DNA of 54,635 nt from RGIG1959 sp045604545 (GTDB lineage Bacteria; Bacillota; Clostridia; Oscillospirales; Acutalibacteraceae), in assembly GCA_045604545.1 (NCBI GenBank), contig JAZUOG010000038.1:1-54635 (forward strand). Direction: 5' to 3'. Shown here piece after piece: positions 1 through 8,590 of the stretch. The notes under the pieces were generated by a model, which saw only the letters and a list, made by a program, of their open reading frames with translations, was not told where the DNA came from and did no database searches. Each line of letters opens with the position of its first letter. Within the stretch, counting starts at the first letter, position 1. The translations under genes were made by a program, and so were the position numbers.

Positions 1-222
1 CAGCCTCATTTAGTGGCGGCGTATACAGTAGAAGTGATCGGTCTGCTTAAATTCCCCACTCAATATGTTGATGGTTATCACAAGCCCTCTCCGTCATGGC
101 CTACGCCATGCCACCTCTCCCAGAGGGAGAGGCAAGAAATAACTAAGTACGCGGCTGGCAGACCGTATTACGCGTTCTACGCGGAGGCTACGGAACAGAG
201 GGCTATGCCCGCAAAAGAAAAA
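1..222. other. Intergenic stretch with dispersed-repeat-like sequence
   Basis: No convincing gene is visible here. A palindrome-rich segment at 82-136 has the look of a dispersed repeat: a CCCTCTCC arm, a short ATGGCCTACGCCAT palindrome, and an AGAGGGAGAGG arm. The frames that cross it have no ribosome binding site and no recognisable motif. Confidence 0.5.
82..136. repeat. Short palindromic dispersed repeat candidate
   Basis: Partially inverted arms (ccctctcc at 86-92 and ggagagg near 126-132) flank an inner palindrome around 96-110. Sequences of this style recur between genes in gut Clostridia. Only one copy lies in this window, so calling it a family is an inference. Confidence 0.4.
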
Positions 223-241
223 CCACCCGTTTTACGGGTGG
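212..241 (-). terminator. Intrinsic terminator
   Basis: The stem CCACCCG/CGGGTGG (223-241) is followed on the minus strand by TTTTTCTTTT. It lies just past the stop of the gene remnant at 280 and would end minus-strand transcription coming from 578-3046. Confidence 0.75.
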
Positions 242-279
242 ATTCTTATTATGTATGGCTTTAAGCGACAGGGCGCTTG

Positions 280-525
280 TCAATCAGATGATTTGCTTTT
301 TCTCTTTTTCAGGAATATCACGGTCATTGCGGACGCGATGATCAGAACCGCCACGCATACGATAAGCGGGATTACCCATGTCGGTGTCCGGCTGTTGACA
401 GTAACGGTGATCTCAGCGGTGCACGTTATGCCGTTTTCTTCGTAAGCGGCGGTGACAACTTGCGTTCCTGCCTGATGGGGATCGTATCCGGTGATCTTCG
501 CACGTGCTGTGACTTCACATGCATA
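280..525 (-). pseudogene. C-terminal remnant: Ig-like domain plus membrane anchor
   Basis: Only the tail of a gene survives: about 80 codons encoding the end of a bacterial Ig-like domain (motifs YDPHQAG and TYEENG-like AAYEENGITC), a membrane helix and a basic KKRKSK tail. The DNA from about 300 to 446 is nearly identical to 3183-3330, which encodes the C-terminus of the intact DUF218 protein at 3149. The first part of the Ig domain differs between the two copies, so this is probably the end of a related family member and not an exact duplicate. There is no start codon with a ribosome site. Homology stops next to a perfect palindrome at 530-561. A broken gene from deletion or recombination is the simplest reading. 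Confidence 0.7.
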
Positions 526-529
526 ATTG

Positions 530-561
530 CTGTTGTTGTGTGAGTGTTCACACAACAACAG
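530..561. repeat. Perfect 14-bp-stem inverted repeat
   Basis: CTGTTGTTGTGTGA, a 4-nt loop, then its exact reverse complement. It sits between the stop of the 822-residue gene (578) and the truncated remnant. No T-run follows on either strand, so it is not a standard terminator. It lies at the apparent breakpoint of the remnant. Confidence 0.8.
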
Positions 562-577
562 CCGTTTGTGTCCGATA

Positions 578-3046
578 TTACCATTTTTGGAGCTCTTCAA
601 GAATCTGTGTATAATCATACGACGTGCCGTTAAAGCCGACGGCAAGGGAGCTGTCGAAGTTGTTCTCGACCGCGATGCGATAGTCCTCTTCGATGACCTC
701 ATATTCGCCGATGTGGTAATTGTAAAGCGTTTGGGTATTGCCGTTTTCATCGGTATAGAAAGTTTCTTCAAATGTGCCGGAGAAAAGATTGGTAAAGCCG
801 CTGTCGTCCAATTTGTAAATGTCGGTATAATAATATCCCATACGTCCGCCTTCATGGAAGACGAGGCCTTCGCCGGGGATATACATGCCGTCACCGGAAC
901 AGTGTACGACGGAGCCGTTTTTATAGGAGCAGAGAATACTCCCCGTCGAGACAGGACTGGCGATATGCAATTCGGGGATCTCATCGCCGTCGACGTAAAC
1001 AAACGAAAAGGCATTGTAGCCGTCCCCGAGAGTATACAGATAATCCATATACGCGACCGCCCAATCCGACGGTCCGTCATCGGTGAAGGTGTCATCCGCC
1101 TCGATATCCGAAACACAGACCCAACCGAGCCCGGATTTCAGTTTTCCCCAGCGGGTTCCGTAGGCGTCGGTTTGTTCTTCGACAATGGTATACGTGCCAA
1201 GGGGCAATTCCTGTACGACGGAGCTGTTATACGAAGGAGCCGCGTAGATCATGTGGCGTTCGTTCTCGATTTTTATCGTATAGGAAACGGTTTCGGGGAT
1301 GTTGTCAGGGATGTTGTCAGGGATGCTGTCGGGGATATTGTTTTCTTCCTGCTCTTCATGGTCCTCTTCGTTTTGACCGAGCATCTGCGAGGTCATGGAC
1401 AGAAGGGTAAATTCCAACGTGTCAACGGGCATCGCCGCCAACGTGGATTGCGTAATTTGAACCGTAACGGCGTTTTCAAGGAACGTCAACGTACCTTTCA
1501 CGATCGCGCCGTCAACCGCCAGCGAGAAGGAGGCCGTGTTGGCTTGCAGCTGAGCCGATGCCGTGTTGATAACGATGCTTTCTTGGTACTGTAACGAGAA
1601 TGTCACACTGTCGGGGGTGCCGTTGTGGATCGTTAATTCTTTGTCTTGATCATCTTGTATAGACCAATAACCAACGTAATCGTTCACGTTGAAGGCTTTG
1701 GTTGTTGTGAGGGTGGTGGGAACGGTTGTAACGAGAGGCGTTGTGTCGGCAGGCTTCGATTCACCACCGCGACCGATAATGAAGAGCGGAATCGCCGCGA
1801 CGATCAGCAGCAGTAAGACACACAACGCGATGAGGATGATCAGCTGGCTTTTCTTGTACGTCGCTTTTGGGGCAGTCGGTTCATTGGCAATGGGAACGTC
1901 CGTCGAATACTCTTCAGCGGTCTTCGCATCTTCAACGGTCGGGTCGCTTTGCGAGGGAACAGGTGTCGCGGATTCGTGTTCCTCAGCGACAGCGGCAGCG
2001 GGAGATTCTTCGTTAACCGAAGTTGTATATACGGCGGTGGAAATCTTGGCGGGAACAGCTTGTACGGGAGCGCTGTCCGCTTGACCGGCGGCATCAGCTG
2101 TGACAACGGGTGTCTTCTGCGTCGCTTCGTCCAAAACGGCTTCGGGAACGTTTTGTGACACGGTTGCTTGAGCGGCTTCGGATGCGGTTTCCTCCGTCGG
2201 AACGGCAACAGCAGTGGCTTTCTTTTTGGAGGCGGCGTTGGGGTCACTGAGCGTGCCGACAAGCTCGTTCAGCACGAAATAATGCTCCAACATTTCCTCG
2301 ACGTCCTTGTGGTAGTCGATTCGTGCGCCGTTATAGTCGGGGTGGGCACCGACGCCGTTTGCGCCTTTAAACTGAAAGCGGTTTTCAAAATTCGGGTTTT
2401 TGGAGCTTTGGAACGTATAGGGGATTTGGTTACGTTTCGTAGGGTCGTTGTAGTCGTCAACGGCGCTGCGGACCGCGGTTTCCAATGCGCCGCGGGTCGA
2501 GTCGAAGACCTTTACGCCGACGTTTTTGGCTTCGGCATGGCAACGGAACGGCTCGGCATAATAGGTCAGACGCTTGACCTCGCCGCAGTGAGGACAGGTG
2601 AGTGCCACGGCAAGAACAGCCGAAGACGAGGCGGTGTATTTCACCTGGGTATAGACGCCGTTTGAGGGTTGTTTGTTGCCGCTGTATCCATTAAATGTCG
2701 CTTCGTGTTTTTCAACGGTAAAGGCAACATACTTGGCAAAATCTTCGGGCGTCTTGATTTCAGCCAACGTGTGACACTTGTCACACGTGAGCGCTTCAAA
2801 GCGCTTTTTGGCGGTATTGGCCACGAAAAATAAAAAACCGCAAAAACCAAGACCTGCCAGGCCGATCAACGAAAAGACAACCATAAAGGCCCAGTCGAGA
2901 GCAAGCTGTAAAATCAGCCCCACCGCCAGAATACCTGCCGCGGTATACAGCAACGGCATGAGTTCTTTCTTTCGTGCATCGGCTTCTACAACGGTCGTGA
3001 CAGGGTCTTTGACGATATGCTTGAGATAGGCAAGGGGATTTCTCAT
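578..3046 (-). CDS. Membrane protein with zinc ribbon and C-terminal SH3-like domain
   Basis: An 822-residue protein. I chose the ATG at 3046 (MRNPLAYLKH) because GGAGGAAG lies just upstream; a longer frame to 3115 has no such site. Order of parts: a hydrophobic pair of helices (about 35-85), a CxxC...CxxC zinc ribbon (CDKC and CPHC, about 95-170), a long Ala/Val/Glu/Thr-rich low-complexity region, a further membrane helix (SQLIILIALCVLLLLIVAAI), a Thr-rich linker, a short PDNI/PDSI repeat, then an SH3b-like domain with the motif WGKLKSGLGWV. The tail (about 200 residues) has no recognised fold. SH3b domains bind cell-wall or surface ligands, so a role at the wall is likely but unproven. It has its own promoter at 3098-3126. 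Function unknown. Confidence 0.85.
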   Translation of the reverse strand: MRNPLAYLKHIVKDPVTTVVEADARKKELMPLLYTAAGILAVGLILQLALDWAFMVVFSLIGLAGLGFCGFLFFVANTAKKRFEALTCDKCHTLAEIKTPEDFAKYVAFTVEKHEATFNGYSGNKQPSNGVYTQVKYTASSSAVLAVALTCPHCGEVKRLTYYAEPFRCHAEAKNVGVKVFDSTRGALETAVRSAVDDYNDPTKRNQIPYTFQSSKNPNFENRFQFKGANGVGAHPDYNGARIDYHKDVEEMLEHYFVLNELVGTLSDPNAASKKKATAVAVPTEETASEAAQATVSQNVPEAVLDEATQKTPVVTADAAGQADSAPVQAVPAKISTAVYTTSVNEESPAAAVAEEHESATPVPSQSDPTVEDAKTAEEYSTDVPIANEPTAPKATYKKSQLIILIALCVLLLLIVAAIPLFIIGRGGESKPADTTPLVTTVPTTLTTTKAFNVNDYVGYWSIQDDQDKELTIHNGTPDSVTFSLQYQESIVINTASAQLQANTASFSLAVDGAIVKGTLTFLENAVTVQITQSTLAAMPVDTLEFTLLSMTSQMLGQNEEDHEEQEENNIPDSIPDNIPDNIPETVSYTIKIENERHMIYAAPSYNSSVVQELPLGTYTIVEEQTDAYGTRWGKLKSGLGWVCVSDIEADDTFTDDGPSDWAVAYMDYLYTLGDGYNAFSFVYVDGDEIPELHIASPVSTGSILCSYKNGSVVHCSGDGMYIPGEGLVFHEGGRMGYYYTDIYKLDDSGFTNLFSGTFEETFYTDENGNTQTLYNYHIGEYEVIEEDYRIAVENNFDSSLAVGFNGTSYDYTQILEELQKW

Positions 3047-3097
3047 AAAACTTCCTCCAAAACGGCGTTTGATGTAAAAATGTATCTGTATCGACAA

Positions 3098-3126
3098 AGT
3101 ATACCATGGTTGCAAGATTAAGGCAA
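3098..3126 (-). promoter_or_regulatory. Sigma-A promoter of the zinc-ribbon/SH3 gene
   Basis: Minus strand TTGCCT, 17 bp, TATACT, located about 50 bp upstream of the ATG at 3046. Confidence 0.75.
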
Positions 3127-3148
3127 CGATTTGTCATTTTTTAAATAC

Positions 3149-4321
3149 TCAACTTTTAAGCGACGAGAGGTTTGTCCCCCTTTTTCGCTTCAGGAATATC
3201 GCGACCGATACACCTGCGATGATCAGAACGGCCACGCATACGATAAGCGGGATTACCCATGTCGGTGTCCGGCTGTTGACAGTAACGGTGATCTCAGCGG
3301 TGCACGTTATGCCGTTTTCTTCATAGGTGACCATGACGGTTTGCGCTCCCGTTTTCGAGGAATCGAATCCCGTGAAAACGGCGCGGTCGGTCACATCATG
3401 GGCAAAACCGCTGTCGTAGCTTGCGGTGACTTGCAAATCGAGCGGCTCGCCGCGTTCATACGCCTGCGTTCCGTCTGCGGCAATGTGTGTCAACACCGAC
3501 AGTGCGGGTGTCTTATTGTTCAGGCTGATTCCGGCGATTTGCGCGATGCCGCTTGCCTGCAGGGACACATCTTCATAGCCGTTGTGTCCCGCGCGATAAC
3601 CTGCGTTGCTGACGATGTTCAGCGGCGAATCCTTCGCCTCAAGCGCCGATAAAATCAACTGCGCGTTATACAGCAAGCATCCGCGCGGCACATGATAATC
3701 GCTCGTCACGATGGCAAGGTCGGTGATCTGCGGGTAGTCTCTGCGAAGAAGGGTGTAGGTGAATTTGGCATTTTGGACGGTGCTTTTGGAGCGGTTTTCC
3801 ACAATGATGCGATCTTCATCAAGTCCCTGCGCCCGCAACCATGCCGCCATCTGATCCGCTTCGGTCGCGAGCGGGTTGCCCGATGCCGTACCGCCGCCTG
3901 TGCATGCAATGTATGCATTCGGATATTTTTCGGCACTGTCAAGCGCCACCTGTAACCGCCCGATCAGCTCGTCTTTCATCGTGCCGTCAGCGTTCAGCGC
4001 ATATCCCAGCACCGTGATGCACAGCGTGTTATCCTCGGGTAAACCGTCAGGCAATACATCGGTGTGTACCTCCATGCCGTTGTTGACATGGTCCCAGTAC
4101 GCCATGATGTCGCCCCATGCCTGCGCTTGTTCGGGGTCGGTCGAGGCGAGTTCTTGTGTCAGCCGTGCGATATCCGTGTGTGCCGCACCGCCGTGGGTTT
4201 TATAATAGGCGATCATCTGCGCGATCGTGTCCTTGTCGGATGTAAGGGCGGACACCGTCGGCATTCCCGACAGTATGACGATCATCATCACCGCCGCCAG
4301 CAGTGATATCCACCGTTTCAT
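3149..4321 (-). CDS. DUF218/YdcF-like secreted protein with Ig-like domain and C-terminal anchor
   Basis: A 390-residue protein with a signal peptide (MKRWISLLAAVMMIVILSG), a DUF218 (ElyC/SanA/YdcF) domain at about 100-260, an Ig-like domain at about 275-350 (TYEENGITCTAEITVTV), one membrane helix and a basic tail. DUF218 features seen are TVLGYAL, TGGGT with the following EADQMAAWL, the VENRSKSTVQNA motif and VTSDYH. Family members act in envelope or peptidoglycan-precursor homeostasis; their exact reaction is unclear. The ATG at 4321 is preceded by AAAAGGAG. It lies 18 bp after the nucleotidyltransferase gene and is probably co-transcribed with it. Its C-terminal 50 codons are duplicated in the remnant at 280. 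Confidence 0.88.
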   Translation of the reverse strand: MKRWISLLAAVMMIVILSGMPTVSALTSDKDTIAQMIAYYKTHGGAAHTDIARLTQELASTDPEQAQAWGDIMAYWDHVNNGMEVHTDVLPDGLPEDNTLCITVLGYALNADGTMKDELIGRLQVALDSAEKYPNAYIACTGGGTASGNPLATEADQMAAWLRAQGLDEDRIIVENRSKSTVQNAKFTYTLLRRDYPQITDLAIVTSDYHVPRGCLLYNAQLILSALEAKDSPLNIVSNAGYRAGHNGYEDVSLQASGIAQIAGISLNNKTPALSVLTHIAADGTQAYERGEPLDLQVTASYDSGFAHDVTDRAVFTGFDSSKTGAQTVMVTYEENGITCTAEITVTVNSRTPTWVIPLIVCVAVLIIAGVSVAIFLKRKRGTNLSSLKS

Positions 4322-4339
4322 GCCATCACACTCCTTTTG

Positions 4340-4999
4340 TTAATTCGAATCGGAGATCCATTTTTTTGACCACGAAAACAACGTTTCGGACATCGGAACA
4401 AAGTCAACCGCACCGCCGTTTTTCAAATGCAAAAAGATGGTCACGATCGCTTGTTCGTCTGCCGCCGCGAACGAAAGCAGGTCTTGCTGGCGTTTGATAT
4501 AGGTTCCTGTTTGCCTGAAGATGATCGCCTGCACAATGAACGATGCGGTTTTATACAGACCGCGTAAAATCGCTTCACTCTCTTCGTGGAGCATATTGTG
4601 AACGCAACCGTGGAACAGGTTGCAGGCACCGATTTTGATCGCTCTGTTCACATCGCTGGCATCCACGTTGGCCAAAACCTCGTCGAGGCTCCCCCTGATC
4701 GGTGCGGTGTCATGGCAAAACTGAAAAAGGTCGGAAGGCTCCCAGTTCAAAATATCGCCTTTGTCGGAAAGAAATCCGCAAATCCGGTCTCTGTGAGGCA
4801 AAGCATCCAGCATGGTGTGATAGGATTGAATATCCGCGGCAGTCAGTTTGTCAAGGATGACGACGACATCAATATCGCTCGTTGGGGTTGCTTCGCCGCG
4901 GCCGTAACTGCCCTGTAACCCGACAAACCACACGCGATCGCGGAATGTGTCATCCAATTTCTGCAAAAAGCCGCTCAGCCAGTCGTTGATATCGATCAT
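4340..4999 (-). CDS. MNT-type nucleotidyltransferase
   Basis: A 219-residue protein. The ATG at 4999 (MIDINDW) follows GAGGTG; the longer frame to 5095 crosses the promoter and is not used. The Pol-beta-like nucleotidyltransferase motif is clear: LQGSYGRGEA then SDIDVVVI (GSxxxG...DxD), followed by a helical C-terminal half resembling substrate-binding regions of aminoglycoside-nucleotidyltransferase-like and HEPN-associated proteins. Substrate unknown; it could modify a small molecule, a tRNA or a protein. First gene of a two-gene unit with the DUF218 gene. Confidence 0.85.
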   Translation of the reverse strand: MIDINDWLSGFLQKLDDTFRDRVWFVGLQGSYGRGEATPTSDIDVVVILDKLTAADIQSYHTMLDALPHRDRICGFLSDKGDILNWEPSDLFQFCHDTAPIRGSLDEVLANVDASDVNRAIKIGACNLFHGCVHNMLHEESEAILRGLYKTASFIVQAIIFRQTGTYIKRQQDLLSFAAADEQAIVTIFLHLKNGGAVDFVPMSETLFSWSKKWISDSN

Positions 5000-5018
5000 G
5001 GGTTTCACCTCTTCTGCA

Positions 5019-5282
5019 TCAAAATGTAATTCCGCACAGAAAGCAAACCGTGCGGGTGTGTGTCTCATTATACCACACAACGGTTTTTGATTCAACCGAT
5101 TTCACACCGTTCTCCCAAGTGCCTTTGCAAATCGAAAAAAAGAACAGTTGCTTTTTTAAAAGCAACTGTTCGCAGCTGAACTGCCCCAGATTGTGCGGAC
5201 AGAACAAAAACACCCCTATGGTATCAAGACTAAAAAACTGTTCTTCCGCAAGCCCAACATTAGCTCCGATTTTATTTCCCAT
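5019..5282 (-). CDS. Small open frame after the RHH gene (doubtful)
   Basis: An 87-codon frame starting 13 bp after the stop of the ribbon-helix-helix gene, with AAGGAG about 10 nt before the ATG. The first 40 codons (MGNKIGANVGLAEEQ...) show no known motif. The frame then runs through the terminator hairpin at 5134-5171 and the promoter at 5067, so at least its second half is unlikely to be translated. It may be a short operon-end peptide or chance. Confidence 0.2.
   Translation of the reverse strand: MGNKIGANVGLAEEQFFSLDTIGVFLFCPHNLGQFSCEQLLLKKQLFFFSICKGTWENGVKSVESKTVVWYNETHTRTVCFLCGITF
5067..5095 (-). promoter_or_regulatory. Sigma-A promoter of nucleotidyltransferase-DUF218 unit
   Basis: Minus strand TTGAAT, 17 bp, TATAAT, about 70 bp upstream of the ATG at 4999. 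Confidence 0.8.
5134..5171 (-). terminator. Intrinsic terminator of the hsd operon
   Basis: A 10-bp stem GAACAGTTGC/GCAACTGTTC followed on the minus strand by seven T residues. Confidence 0.85.
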
Positions 5283-5295
5283 CCTCTATTTCTCC

Positions 5296-5475
5296 TTAAG
5301 AATGCTGTTCTTCTTTGACTGTCACCTGCTCATCATCCAAAGCTTTCTCTAACAGTCGTTCTACTGCTTTGGTGAGCGTATGACCGTTTTCGTCTGCGTA
5401 AGCTTCCACCTTTTCCATAATGCTACGGTCTAAGTAGAAGTTCACGGAGCGACCATCTTTCTTTTGTCTTGCCAT
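5296..5475 (-). CDS. Ribbon-helix-helix (CopG-like) DNA-binding protein
   Basis: A 59-residue protein. The ATG at 5475 (MARQKKDGRS) has GGAGGGG directly upstream, so the longer frame is not used. A basic N-terminus precedes a predicted strand (RSVNFYLDRS) and two helices (IMEKVEAYADENG, LTKAVERLLEKAL), the pattern of ribbon-helix-helix repressors and antitoxins. It starts 13 bp after hsdR and is the last clear gene of the hsd operon. Likely roles are autoregulation of the operon or an antitoxin-like function; no toxin is visible beside it. Two inverted repeats upstream of hsdM (11346-11390) could be its operators, which is inference. Confidence 0.75.
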   Translation of the reverse strand: MARQKKDGRSVNFYLDRSIMEKVEAYADENGHTLTKAVERLLEKALDDEQVTVKEEQHS

Positions 5476-5488
5476 AATAACCCCTCCG

Positions 5489-8400
5489 TTACACAATACC
5501 GAAATACTTTTCGAAGAACGCTTTGAACTTTTCGATGATGCCTTGCTTCTTTGCAGCACGACTGCCACCACCGAAGCGAGATACCGCAGGCATCAGCTTG
5601 TCGATATCTGTGCCTGTTGTTTTAATAGCACCATCACGAAAAGCGTTATCCATATACCGTCTCGTCTCTTCTTCTTTGAGCTTTTCATCTGCTATCAGAG
5701 CCGAAAGGTCAGTCTCTTTCTGCTCCATAACAAACTTTCGCCAATCGCTGTCTACATCGCTTTGAGCATTGATAGTCGCAATAAAGCCCTCAATCAATTC
5801 TTTCTTAGAGCGCAGTTCAATACTCGATTTGACAGCTCTGTCGATAGCCACCAGAACTTCCTTATCTTCGCAATTGGACTTGTGATACTTCGCAATCAGC
5901 ATCAGAATGTAGTCGATGTTGACTTCGATTTGCTTGACCAATTCCATCTCGAAGATGATGTCATCATCGATATTCTCTGCATCCTTTTTCGGTCTGAATT
6001 CGAGATACAAGTCATTGTAGATACCTGTATAGTTCTGCATATCGAACGCAGACAGAATCTCATTCCCTGCAAAATCATCAAAGGTAGAAAGGATGTTGCG
6101 GAGTCGCAAGATGTTGCCGAAAAGCACGATAAAGTCTTTCTTCGCACTTTCGCCGATGATGTCTGTGCCAAGAGGATACTTCTGAATAAGTTCTGCAATG
6201 CGTTCTTCATAGCCTTTTTGATGCTTACCGTTGTCATCGTCATAGCCGTAGTAATAATCGTTGTACGACTTCATCAGAACGATACCGGACGCATCTTTAT
6301 CGCCGAACAAAGCGATAGCATCATCTGTTTCTTTCTGCAAGTTTCTGAAGCAGACAATATTGCCGAAATTCTTGACAGAATTGAGAATACGATTGGTTCT
6401 GGAAAATGCTTGGATGAGACCGTGCTGACGCAAATTTTTATCCACCCACAACGTATTCAGCGTAGTTGCATCAAAGCCTGTGAGGAACATATTCACGACA
6501 ATCAGCAAATCAATTTCACGGTTCTTCATTCGCAACGACAAGTCTTTATAATAGTTCGGGAATTTGTCGCTGGACGTGTCATACGCCGTGTTAAACATCT
6601 CGTTATAGTCTTTGATAGCCTGTTCCAAAAACTCTCTGGAAGTCAAATCCAGACCATCTGTGTTGTCGCTTTCCTCGTCATCAATGAACCCATCGGGGTC
6701 ATCTTCGTTCTGACCGTAACTGTAAATGGTAGCGATTCTGAGAGCTTTTTCGGGGTGCGCTGCCATCTGTCGCTTAAACTCCATATAGTACATCTTTGCC
6801 GCTTCGATAGACGATACCGCAAAGATGGAGTTAAAACCATTCAGCTTGACCTTTTGCTTTTCTTCTTTGGCATCTTGATTCTTCGCCACAGCCGAAATGT
6901 TCGTCAGCTTGCTGAATGTATAGAACCCGTTGTTACGCTTGGTCTTTTGGTCGAAGTGTTCAAGGATATAGGCGACAATCTCTGAAATACGCTCGGGATT
7001 CAGTAACGCCGAATCTGTATTGATGGCTTCGACTTGCTTGTCCTTTGTGCCATCCTTCTTCTTGACTGTGTTGATATAGTCGATTCTGAAGGGCAGCACG
7101 TTACCGTCGTTGATAGCATCCACAATGGTGTAAGTGTGCAGCTTATCACCGAATGCTTGCGCTGTGGTACGCAAATTGGGGTTGCCACCCGACTTTGCAT
7201 TCTTCGCAAAAATAGGCGTGCCTGTAAAGCCGAAGATGTGATAGTTCTTGAAGAACTTGGTAATCTTGATATGCATATCACCGAATTGACTGCGATGACA
7301 CTCATCAAAGATAAGCACAATATGCTTGCCGAGAACAGGATGCTTCGGGTTCTTGGTCACGAAATTATCGAGCTTTTGAATCGTGGTGACGATAATCTTA
7401 TATTCGTGAGGATTGCCCTTGGCATCTTTGTCTTCGAGCTGTCGCTGTAAAATCTTCGTGTTTCGGTTGCCGTTCGCAGCCCCACGCTCAAAACGGTCAT
7501 ATTCTTTCATTGTCTGATAGTCGAGGTCTTTTCTATCAACGACAAACAACACCTTATCCACGTAAGGCAAGCGAGAAGCGAGCTGTGCGGTCTTAAACGA
7601 AGTCAGTGTCTTGCCACTGCCTGTGGTGTGCCAGATATAACCGCCCGCTTCCGTGCGACCCATCTTTTTGTAGTTGGTTGCCACCTCAATGCGATTGATG
7701 ATACGTTCTGTGGCGACAATCTGATAGGGGCGCATCACGAGCAGCAGATTTTCGTTCGTCAGTACGCAATACTTCGTGAGAATATTTAAGAGAGTGTGCT
7801 TTTGGAAGAATGTCCTCGTGAAGTCCACAAGGTCAGGAATTACCTTGTTGTTCGCATCGGCCCAGAATGAAGTGAATTCGAAGCTGCTGCTTGTCTTTTG
7901 AACTTTCTTCTTGCCGTCCCGCTCTTTGATGGCACTGATGCGAGTGGTGTTCGAGTAATATTTGGTGTGTACGCCGTTGCTGATAACAAACAGCTGCACG
8001 TATTCGTACAAACCGCTCGCTGCCCAGAAGCTGTCTCGTTGATACCGCTCGATTTGGTTGAATGCTTCTTTCAGAGCAACGCCACGGCGTTTGAGCTCGA
8101 TATGTACCAGGGGAAACCCGTTGACGAGAACTGTCACGTCGTAGCGATTGGCGTGGTTGCCGCTGTTTTCGACATACTGATTGATGACTTGCAAGGAGTT
8201 GTTGTGAATGTTCTTCTTGTCGATGAGCGTAATGTTCTTGCTTGAACCGTCGTCACGCTTCAGCACTTGCACATTGTCTTCTTGGATAAGTCTCGTCTTT
8301 TCCACGATGCCAGCGTTGGAGTTTGCCAAGTTCTGGTCGAAAAAGCGTTGCCATTCATCGTCCGAGAACGTGTAGCCGTTTAAGCGTTCAAGTTGCTCGC

Positions 8401-8590
8401 GCAAGTTTTTGACCAGCTCATCTGAAGAATGAATCTGCAGATAGGTATAGCCCTGTTCTGTCAGCTGCTTGATAAACGCCGCTTCCAGTTGCACTTCGCT
8501 TTGATAAGCATCCGAGCGAGTTTGCTGGGGTTCGTATTCCGATACAACAGTCGCTTCGCTGGTTGAAACGATTATGTTATATTGGCTCAT
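5489..8590 (-). CDS. hsdR: Type I restriction enzyme, R (motor and nuclease) subunit
   Basis: A 1033-residue protein of the usual HsdR length. The N-terminal PD-(D/E)xK nuclease is visible: D151 in NRYDVTVL and E165-L-K167 in HIELKRRG. Superfamily-2 translocase motifs follow: HTTGSGKT at 321-328, DECH at 429-432, GFTGTP, and QAFSRTNRI for motif VI. It cuts unmethylated foreign DNA after ATP-driven translocation, in complex with HsdM and HsdS. The ATG overlaps the stop of the second hsdS frame (ATGA), so translation is coupled. No break or missing catalytic residue was noticed. Base composition is lower in G+C than the housekeeping genes to the right, suggesting transfer. Confidence 0.97.
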   Translation of the reverse strand: MSQYNIIVSTSEATVVSEYEPQQTRSDAYQSEVQLEAAFIKQLTEQGYTYLQIHSSDELVKNLREQLERLNGYTFSDDEWQRFFDQNLANSNAGIVEKTRLIQEDNVQVLKRDDGSSKNITLIDKKNIHNNSLQVINQYVENSGNHANRYDVTVLVNGFPLVHIELKRRGVALKEAFNQIERYQRDSFWAASGLYEYVQLFVISNGVHTKYYSNTTRISAIKERDGKKKVQKTSSSFEFTSFWADANNKVIPDLVDFTRTFFQKHTLLNILTKYCVLTNENLLLVMRPYQIVATERIINRIEVATNYKKMGRTEAGGYIWHTTGSGKTLTSFKTAQLASRLPYVDKVLFVVDRKDLDYQTMKEYDRFERGAANGNRNTKILQRQLEDKDAKGNPHEYKIIVTTIQKLDNFVTKNPKHPVLGKHIVLIFDECHRSQFGDMHIKITKFFKNYHIFGFTGTPIFAKNAKSGGNPNLRTTAQAFGDKLHTYTIVDAINDGNVLPFRIDYINTVKKKDGTKDKQVEAINTDSALLNPERISEIVAYILEHFDQKTKRNNGFYTFSKLTNISAVAKNQDAKEEKQKVKLNGFNSIFAVSSIEAAKMYYMEFKRQMAAHPEKALRIATIYSYGQNEDDPDGFIDDEESDNTDGLDLTSREFLEQAIKDYNEMFNTAYDTSSDKFPNYYKDLSLRMKNREIDLLIVVNMFLTGFDATTLNTLWVDKNLRQHGLIQAFSRTNRILNSVKNFGNIVCFRNLQKETDDAIALFGDKDASGIVLMKSYNDYYYGYDDDNGKHQKGYEERIAELIQKYPLGTDIIGESAKKDFIVLFGNILRLRNILSTFDDFAGNEILSAFDMQNYTGIYNDLYLEFRPKKDAENIDDDIIFEMELVKQIEVNIDYILMLIAKYHKSNCEDKEVLVAIDRAVKSSIELRSKKELIEGFIATINAQSDVDSDWRKFVMEQKETDLSALIADEKLKEEETRRYMDNAFRDGAIKTTGTDIDKLMPAVSRFGGGSRAAKKQGIIEKFKAFFEKYFGIV

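Noticed and set aside
13..264. Short plus-strand frame at the left edge
   Set aside because: It runs through a palindromic repeat and a terminator; no ribosome site.
578..3046. Reading the 1300-1340 tandem sequence as a mobile repeat
   Set aside because: It is an in-frame PDNI/PDSI peptide repeat within the linker of the 822-residue protein.
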